Positions 33,628 through 38,280 of a stretch of 38,280 nucleotides of DNA are shown here, piece after piece. Every line of letters starts with the position of its first letter. The stretch's first letter is position 1. Both the position numbers and the translations under genes were made by a program. This stretch comes from Bacteroidota bacterium (GTDB lineage Bacteria > Bacteroidota > Bacteroidia > Chitinophagales > JADIYW01). The DNA lies in NCBI GenBank assembly GCA_028288625.1, contig JAQBNI010000143.1, positions 1-38,280 on the forward strand, read 5' to 3'. The notes under the pieces were generated by a model. It saw only the letters and a list, made by a program, of their open reading frames with translations. It made no database searches and was not told the DNA's origin.

Positions 33628-33643
33628 TTCAACATTCATCATT
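33628..33643. repeat. inverted copy of the AATGATGAATGTTGAA word repeat at the rarA stop
   Basis: TTCAACATTCATCATT is the exact reverse complement of bases 32136-32151 and overlaps the first two bases of the rarA stop codon (33642-33644). It lies 9 bases outside the cassette repeat. Confidence 0.6.
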
Positions 33644-34898
33644 AATAATTATACTTTTCCTTCCACCTTGCTTTTAAAAACCTTCGCAGTTCTTCTTCAC
33701 GCGCATTATTTCCCGGCTCGTAAAATTTCGTTCCTGCGATTTCTTCCGGCAAGCATTCCATCTCTATAAAATTATCATCGAAATTATGCGCATACTTATA
33801 TCCCTTGTGATAATTGAGTTGCTTCATCAATTTTGTCGGTGCATTTCTCAAATGAAGTGGAACAGATAAGCTCATCGTTTTCTCAGCAGCCGACAATGCC
33901 TCTTCAATTGCCATATAACTTGCATTGCTTTTTGGCGACGCTGCAAGGTAGGTAACGCATTGCCCCAAAATGATCCTGCACTCGGGATAACCGATCGTTG
34001 TTACCGCCTGGAATGTTGCATTTGCCAGTAACAGTGCATTCGGATTTGCATTACCGATATCCTCAGAAGCAAGGATCAATAATCTTCGTGCAATAAATTT
34101 CGGATCTTCTCCGCCGTGGATCATTCGCGCCATCCAGTACAGTGCTGCATTTGGATCACTATTGCGGATAGATTTTATAAACGCAGAAATAATATCATAA
34201 TGCTGTTCGCCGCTTTTATCATATCGCGCAATGTAAGTTTGAATGATCTCTTCAACAAAAGTATTCGTGATCGTTTTATCTTCCTTTAAATTTTCACTCA
34301 CTAACTCTAGAATATTTAAAAGCTTTCTCGCATCTCCGCCGGAAAAATAAAACAAGGCTTCATATTCATTCACCTTCATATTTTCCTTCTTTAAAACTTC
34401 ATCATCACGCAAAGCCGCATCGACAATTTTTCTAAGATCAGGTTCTTCCAAAGATTTTAAAACATATACCTGGCTGCGCGACAATAAAGCCGAGTTCACC
34501 TCAAAAGAAGGATTCTCCGTAGTTGCGCCTATGAGAATTAATGTTCCGTTTTCTACTGCGCCGAGCAATGCATCCTGTTGAGATTTATTGAACCGGTGAA
34601 TTTCATCGATAAATAAAACGGTAGTGCCTTTTATTTTCGCTTCGTCGATAATTGCCCTGAGATCTTTTACGCCGGAAGAAATGGCGCTTACTTGCACAAT
34701 AGGCATATGAGCATGGTTTGCCAGCACGCGGGCGAGGGTTGTTTTGCCTACGCCGGGCGGTCCCCAAAAGATCATAGAATGCAGCTTTCCCTTATCGATC
34801 AGCTGGCGCAATGCCTTGCCTTTTCCCAATAAATGATCCTGTCCAACGATTTGGTCAATGGTGGTCGGGCGCATTCTATCGGCTAGCGGGCGTTGCAT
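33642..34898 (-). CDS. rarA: replication-associated recombination protein RarA (MgsA)
   Basis: RarA is a AAA+ ATPase of the MgsA/WRNIP1 family that acts at stalled replication forks with single-stranded DNA-binding protein. The 418-aa protein has LADRMRPTTIDQIVGQDHLLG at the start, Walker A GPPGVGKT (46-53), Walker B VLFIDEI (94-100) with HRFNKSQQDALL, sensor-1 IGATTENPSF, and the C-terminal tetramerisation part with SAFIKSIRNSDPNAALYWMARM, GEDPKFIARRL and LPEEIAGTKFYEP. A TATCTTTA element lies 4 bases before the ATG. The last codons run into a word repeat. Downstream (33625 to kdsA) is the GxxExxY cassette, which may have been inserted between rarA and kdsA. Confidence 0.95.
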   Translation of the reverse strand: MQRPLADRMRPTTIDQIVGQDHLLGKGKALRQLIDKGKLHSMIFWGPPGVGKTTLARVLANHAHMPIVQVSAISSGVKDLRAIIDEAKIKGTTVLFIDEIHRFNKSQQDALLGAVENGTLILIGATTENPSFEVNSALLSRSQVYVLKSLEEPDLRKIVDAALRDDEVLKKENMKVNEYEALFYFSGGDARKLLNILELVSENLKEDKTITNTFVEEIIQTYIARYDKSGEQHYDIISAFIKSIRNSDPNAALYWMARMIHGGEDPKFIARRLLILASEDIGNANPNALLLANATFQAVTTIGYPECRIILGQCVTYLAASPKSNASYMAIEEALSAAEKTMSLSVPLHLRNAPTKLMKQLNYHKGYKYAHNFDDNFIEMECLPEEIAGTKFYEPGNNAREEELRRFLKARWKEKYNY

Positions 34899-34902
34899 GG
34901 TA

Positions 34903-34910
34903 TAAAGATA
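34903..34910 (-). promoter_or_regulatory. -7-like element (TATCTTTA) of rarA
   Basis: TATCTTTA on the minus strand is one mismatch from TAnnTTTG and ends 4 bases before the rarA ATG at 34898, suggesting a nearly leaderless mRNA. Confidence 0.45.
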
Positions 34911-35016
34911 AGAATTTGGATTTGTCTACAGAGATCAACATAGTTAAGCATTGTTGTGGTGTGGTTCCAACACAACATTTCCCGTATTTGTTTAATGGAA
35001 TTTATTAATTCTTTTT

Positions 35017-35024
35017 TATATTTG
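35017..35024 (+). promoter_or_regulatory. -7 element (TATATTTG) of the small secreted protein gene
   Basis: This is an exact TAnnTTTG match, ending 15 bases before the ATG at 35040. It supports the ATG at 35040 over the earlier in-frame ATG at 34956, which would precede the promoter. Confidence 0.6.
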
Positions 35025-35039
35025 ATACAAATCATAAAT

Positions 35040-35651
35040 ATGAAAAAGATATTATTTAGCATCTTATTTACAATTCTCTGTATATCCGCATACAGCCAGA
35101 AAAATTTAGAAGAAGTTGTTTACCTGAAAAATGGTTCTATAATCAGGGGAACGATCATTGAGCAAATTCCTAATGAAACACTGAAGATCCAGACACGCGA
35201 TGGAAGTGTTTTTGTTTATAAATTTGATGAGATTATAAAAATTACTAAAGAACCTCCTGTAAAATCTGCTACCGGCGATGTTCAGAATGTGTTGCTGCAG
35301 GATAAAATGAAACGTGCCAAGACAACGGGAATTGCTTTAATAGCTACGGCAGGCGCCCTGATCGTTGCCGGCGGTACTTCTTTTGGAATTGGCAGAAGAA
35401 AAGAAGTAAGTTCCTTTGGTGATGGTGGATCACTCAGAGGTCCGGCTGTAGTATCGGGCATTGCATTAATGAGCGCCTCCGTCGCATTTTTAATTGCCGG
35501 TCCTATCGAATTGGCTAAATATGCCCGGTTGAAAAAGGAGTATAATAAAGGACTTTCATTTTCACCATGTATTCAGGATCATCATTTAGATGGTATGCTC
35601 ACTAATATTCCTGTAGTTACATACGGTGCAGCGCTGACGTTTAAATTTTAG
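35040..35651 (+). CDS. small secreted or membrane-attached protein, unknown function
   Basis: This is a 203-aa protein from the ATG at 35040. It has a signal peptide (about 1-19, ending SAYSQ), then a short beta module, EEVVYLKNGSIIRGTIIEQIPNETLKIQTRDGS followed by VFVYKFDEIIKITKE, that recurs in many Bacteroidota envelope proteins. Two hydrophobic segments follow (about 85-107, GIALIATAGALIVAGG, and about 128-150, VVSGIALMSASVAFLIAG). The C-terminus TYGAALTFKF looks like a closing outer-membrane strand. I cannot give a function. The gene is divergent from rarA, with a -7 element 15 bases upstream. Confidence 0.72.
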   Translation: MKKILFSILFTILCISAYSQKNLEEVVYLKNGSIIRGTIIEQIPNETLKIQTRDGSVFVYKFDEIIKITKEPPVKSATGDVQNVLLQDKMKRAKTTGIALIATAGALIVAGGTSFGIGRRKEVSSFGDGGSLRGPAVVSGIALMSASVAFLIAGPIELAKYARLKKEYNKGLSFSPCIQDHHLDGMLTNIPVVTYGAALTFKF

Positions 35652-35707
35652 GATTATTATCATTGTTTTTTACTGCAATGTTTTATACGAAAATAAATCG
35701 TGCCTTC

Positions 35708-35741
35708 AATCGTAAATCGTACATCGTAAATTGTAATTTCG
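35708..35741. repeat. word repeat (AATCGTAAATCGTACATCG) before pyrD
   Basis: ATCGTAA-type words repeat four times and end 4 bases before the pyrD ATG at 35746, so the repeat lies where the promoter or leader of pyrD should be. The last unit, TAATTTCG, resembles a -7 element. The reverse complement occurs after porQ at 16432-16474. Confidence 0.65.
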
Positions 35742-35745
35742 CCTT

Positions 35746-36834
35746 ATGTACAAACTCATAAGGTGGTTTTTATTTTTGATGGATGCGGAAAAAGCGCATC
35801 ACCTTACTTTGCGGGTAATGAATGTTGCAGTTCGATTTCCCTTCTTTAAAAAGCTTCTTCAAAAATTATTTGTTGTTGATGATATCCGGCTGCACCGCAA
35901 TGTATTCGGTTTAACATTTCCCAATCCTGTAGGACTTGCTGCAGGCATGGATAAAAATGCGGAAAGTATTGATGCATTTGCTGCCGTTGGTTTTGGATTT
36001 ATAGAGATCGGAACCGTAACGCCTGCGGGACAAGCCGGCAACGACAAGCCGCGATTATTTCGTTTGATAAAAGACCAGGCAATTATTAATCGCATGGGAT
36101 TTAATAATGTGGGGATGGCGGGAGTGAAGGGAAATATATTGAAGAGTTCACGGTTCACGGTTCACAGTTCACGGACAAATACGGTGAACAGTGAACTGTC
36201 ATCTGTGAACAACATTATCATCGGCGGCAACATCGGCAAAAACAAAATAACGTCAAATGAAAATGCGGTGGATGATTATTTGCAATGCTTCGATACTTTG
36301 TTTGATGTAGTAGATTACTTTGTAGTGAATGTAAGTTCTCCGAATACTGCGGATTTGCGGCAATTGCAGGAAAGAGAACCGCTGACAAAAATATTAACTG
36401 CATTGCAGGCGTCAAACCAATTAAGAGCGAAACCGAAACCTATATTATTGAAGATCGCCCCGGATCTGACTGAAACACAACTGGATGATATTATCAGCAT
36501 AGTTTTTGAAACAAAATTATCCGGTATTGTAGCCACGAACACTACGATTTTGCGCGATGATCTTGAAACGGATAAAAACAAAATAGAGATGATAGGCAAT
36601 GGGGGATTGAGTGGAAAGCCCTTATCTGCAAGATCGACCGAAGTGATCCGTTATATACATTTGAAATCGGGTGGAAAGATTCCGGTGATTGCCAGCGGTG
36701 GAATTATGACTGCTGAAGATGCCATAGAAAAATTAAATGCAGGAGCAACACTTGTCCAACTGTATACCGGTTTTGTTTACGAAGGACCGGCACTCATTAA
36801 AGAAATTAATGAAAGGTTATTGAAAGATAGTTAA
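35746..36834 (+). CDS. pyrD: dihydroorotate dehydrogenase (quinone), class 2, with in-frame repeat insertion
   Basis: PyrD oxidises dihydroorotate to orotate on the inner membrane, passing electrons to quinone, in pyrimidine synthesis. The N-terminal amphipathic segment [19 protein letters not shown] is the class 2 membrane and quinone part. FMN and substrate motifs include [32 protein letters not shown] (115-121), [10 protein letters not shown] (157-166), [11 protein letters not shown] with the catalytic Ser, and ASGGI with YTGFVYEGP. At 362 aa it is about 18-22 residues longer than usual. The excess is residues about 134-155, encoded by a 65-bp palindromic repeat between the MGFNN and IIGGN blocks. 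The frame is intact. The insertion falls in a variable stretch and may be tolerated. Confidence 0.95.
   Translation: MYKLIRWFLFLMDAEKAHHLTLRVMNVAVRFPFFKKLLQKLFVVDDIRLHRNVFGLTFPNPVGLAAGMDKNAESIDAFAAVGFGFIEIGTVTPAGQAGNDKPRLFRLIKDQAIINRMGFNNVGMAGVKGNILKSSRFTVHSSRTNTVNSELSSVNNIIIGGNIGKNKITSNENAVDDYLQCFDTLFDVVDYFVVNVSSPNTADLRQLQEREPLTKILTALQASNQLRAKPKPILLKIAPDLTETQLDDIISIVFETKLSGIVATNTTILRDDLETDKNKIEMIGNGGLSGKPLSARSTEVIRYIHLKSGGKIPVIASGGIMTAEDAIEKLNAGATLVQLYTGFVYEGPALIKEINERLLKDS
36146..36210. repeat. 65-bp palindromic word repeat inserted in frame in pyrD
   Basis: GTTCAC-word repeats at 36146-36174 (GTTCACGGTTCACGGTTCAC and on) are followed by a 7-base centre and an inverted copy at 36182-36210 ending ATCTGTGAAC. 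The two 29-base arms match at 23 positions after reverse complementing. The repeat encodes [11 protein letters not shown]...SSVN within pyrD without breaking the frame. Confidence 0.8.
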
Positions 36835-36847
36835 TGCCTGTTTGTAT

Positions 36848-37354
36848 TTATTTGACCTCAATTAATTTAAATTCAATCAAGCAAAAGTCAACTAATGTTA
36901 CACCAAATAGAGTTCTGCTGATTATGCCATATTCCTTCGTTAGAATGTGTAACAAAGTTAAATCTGCTATAAGACAACTGGATAAAATCCATACTATTTT
37001 TAAATAGTCTAAATGTGTTTTTTTATCCTTTTTAATGAATCTTATTAAATATACGATTCCAATGGTTGAGAGCGCGAATATGATCAAAGTGTCTGCTATT
37101 GAGAGATGAAGAATTTTCATCCATAAACCAATTAATAACATTGCGATACATACACATATTATTCTCCAATAAATGGTTTTTCTGATTGTACTATTTATAA
37201 ACAGTAAATACAGTCCGATTACTATAAGTATATCCAGTGATAGTATAGAAATAAAATTGATTGTTTCATTATACTTAATGGTGTCATAAAGCAATGCGGT
37301 CAAAGTGAGTATTGATAGAATTAAAATTATCCTGATTAATATCTTATTTGTCAT
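36848..37354 (-). CDS. five-TM membrane protein in the LytTR operon
   Basis: This 168-aa protein starts at 37354 (MTNKILIR). A longer frame to 37441 would overlap the LytTR gene and adds a charged tail, so it is rejected. Five hydrophobic helices are visible: about 3-24, 30-52, 58-79, 84-104 and 117-137. The loops are short and basic on one side. I do not recognise the family. It follows the LytTR regulator gene by 16 bases on the same strand, so it is probably co-transcribed with the kinase and regulator. It could be a target or accessory of that system, but the sequence does not show which. Confidence 0.65.
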   Translation of the reverse strand: MTNKILIRIILILSILTLTALLYDTIKYNETINFISILSLDILIVIGLYLLFINSTIRKTIYWRIICVCIAMLLIGLWMKILHLSIADTLIIFALSTIGIVYLIRFIKKDKKTHLDYLKIVWILSSCLIADLTLLHILTKEYGIISRTLFGVTLVDFCLIEFKLIEVK

Positions 37355-37370
37355 ATTGCAATGTTGCTGT

Positions 37371-38132
37371 TTAAAGCGTATCCGAGATCTTATCCAGTAG
37401 ATCATCTTTCTTTCTTCTCGATACTTCGATCTCTGCACCATTCACCATGATCACTTGTCCGCCATCGCCGCGAACATATCTTCGGATATGTTTCAGGTTA
37501 ATAATATGCGATTGATGCACGCGCACAAAATCGTAATCTTCTAGTAACTCTTCAAAATATTTTAAAGGTTTTGAAGACATGATCATATCTCCGGAGATCA
37601 GGAATATTTTTGTATAGGAAGAGTCTGCATCTACATGTATGATCTCATCCAGCGATGCAAAATAAATTCCTTCGAGTGTGGAGATCGCCAATTGTTTTTT
37701 ACCAAGCTCTTTATTGCCGATCTTTTGCTCGAGCAACTCGAACTGCCTGTTCTTTGTCTCTTCGGATTTCTTTACGGACAAGCGATGTACGGCGCGTACA
37801 AGTTCTTCGGGATCCACAGGTTTTAAAAGGTAATCGAGCGCACTGAAGCGAAATGCTTTCACTGCGTATTGGCTGTACGCAGTGGTAAAGATAACTTCAA
37901 ACGGACATTGATAATCATAATGTGCTAAAAGATCAAACCCATTTTTCCCGGGCATTTCAACATCTAAAAAAACAACATCGGGTGATCCTTGCTCAACTAC
38001 AGCGATAGCCGCGTCTACACTGTCACATTCCGCAACGACTCTTACTTGCGGACAGAATTTTTCTATCAGCTTCAGTAACGCAATGCGGTTGTTTTTTTCA
38101 TCATCAACAATAATTGCTTTTATCTTATCCAT
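37371..38132 (-). CDS. LytTR-family response regulator
   Basis: This 253-aa two-domain regulator has an N-terminal receiver domain (about 4-120) with acidic D10/D11, phosphoacceptor D57 (VVFLDVEMPG), T83/T84 and K104 (LLKPVD). The C-terminal LytTR DNA-binding domain (about 150-250) shows VDADSSYTKIFLISGD, HQSHIINLKHIRRYVRGDGG and VMVNGAEIEVSRRKKDDLL-type strands. It belongs to the LytS/LytR type, in which a 5TM or 7TM kinase phosphorylates D57 and the LytTR domain binds tandem promoter sites. A kinase gene ends 29 bases upstream on the same strand, and a membrane protein gene follows. Confidence 0.94.
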   Translation of the reverse strand: MDKIKAIIVDDEKNNRIALLKLIEKFCPQVRVVAECDSVDAAIAVVEQGSPDVVFLDVEMPGKNGFDLLAHYDYQCPFEVIFTTAYSQYAVKAFRFSALDYLLKPVDPEELVRAVHRLSVKKSEETKNRQFELLEQKIGNKELGKKQLAISTLEGIYFASLDEIIHVDADSSYTKIFLISGDMIMSSKPLKYFEELLEDYDFVRVHQSHIINLKHIRRYVRGDGGQVIMVNGAEIEVSRRKKDDLLDKISDTL

Positions 38133-38161
38133 AGTTTTAATTGTCTTGCAAATAATTGAGT

Positions 38162-38280
38162 CTAACTCATTTCCATTTCAATAACCACCTTTGTGCCTGT
38201 AGGTAAATGATTACTGTCATACAAATCTATGATTTCAACACGGTAATTGGTATCCCTTATTTTATGCAATGTTTCAAACA
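38162..38280 (-). CDS. sensor histidine kinase, C-terminal end (partial)
   Basis: Only the last 39 or so residues are inside the window; the gene continues beyond the right edge. The reading ends ETLHKIRDTNYRVEIIDLYD, then SNHLPTGTKVVIEMEMS, with the TGTKV-x-I-x strand typical of the end of a LytS/YehU-type HATPase domain. It lies directly before the LytTR regulator on the same strand. The assignment as its cognate kinase rests on the motif plus position. Confidence 0.72.
   Translation of the reverse strand, partial: FETLHKIRDTNYRVEIIDLYDSNHLPTGTKVVIEMEMS

Noticed and set aside
34956-35039. Longer start for the small secreted protein
   Set aside because: It would precede the TATATTTG promoter element and place residues before a perfect signal peptide; ATG at 35040 is preferred.
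36848-37441. Longer start (197 aa) for the five-TM protein
   Set aside because: It would overlap the end of the LytTR gene by about 70 bases and adds a charged, non-membrane tail; ATG at 37354 fits the operon better.

Overview
The window looks like a chromosomal stretch from a member of the Bacteroidota, most likely the Chitinophagales/Sphingobacteriales side of the phylum (the rank is an inference). The evidence is AT-leaning DNA, TAnnTTTG-type -7 promoter elements close to start codons, two secreted proteins with a C-terminal type IX secretion (T9SS) sorting domain, a porQ-cmk gene pair, a PorE-like TPR/propeller/OmpA protein, a FISUMP lipoprotein, and an ATP-type PEP carboxykinase. No phage, plasmid, CRISPR, rRNA, tRNA or insertion-sequence transposase gene was seen.

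Layout. 1-2.5 kb: a small membrane protein, thiG (thiazole synthase) and a zinc-ribbon membrane protein. 2.5-14 kb, minus strand: two T9SS cargo proteins of 2581 and 1159 aa with related C-termini, sitting between thiG and thiH. 14-17.4 kb: thiH, porQ and cmk, separated by palindromic repeat elements. 17.5-22.5 kb: accessory genes, comprising an SRPBCC protein, two lipoproteins, a pentameric ligand-gated ion channel homologue, a YciI-like protein, an alpha/beta hydrolase and a RidA-like protein. 22.7-32.1 kb, plus strand: a membrane desaturase, an unrecognised secreted protein, rpsA, pckA, queE and a PorE-like protein. 32.3-34.9 kb, minus strand: kdsA, a GxxExxY nuclease-fold gene and rarA. 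35-38.3 kb: a small secreted protein, pyrD and, on the minus strand, a sensor kinase / LytTR regulator / five-TM protein operon running off the right edge.

How the genes fit together. Most are housekeeping: thiamin thiazole synthesis, pyrimidine synthesis and CMP phosphorylation, translation, gluconeogenesis, deazaguanine and Kdo synthesis, and replication-fork maintenance. A second theme is the T9SS: an attachment-complex component (PorQ), a peptidoglycan-anchoring candidate (PorE-like), and two cargo proteins.

The most unusual layer is non-coding. At least four kinds of short repeat occupy gene borders: (1) palindromes built from 'CAC-word' units (AACCACATAG, AACCACTTAAGG, CACGAAG), one pair of which brackets the GxxExxY gene like terminal inverted repeats; (2) degenerate short tandem 'word repeats' that often occur in inverted orientation; (3) REP-like hairpins; and (4) a 65-bp palindrome inserted in frame inside pyrD. 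Several repeats run into coding sequence: pyrD, the signal peptide of the PorE-like protein, the C-terminus of the SRPBCC gene and the rarA stop codon. If any part of the window holds an undescribed system, the GxxExxY cassette and its gene-free relatives are the best candidates. All repeat coordinates were counted by eye and may be off by a base or two.
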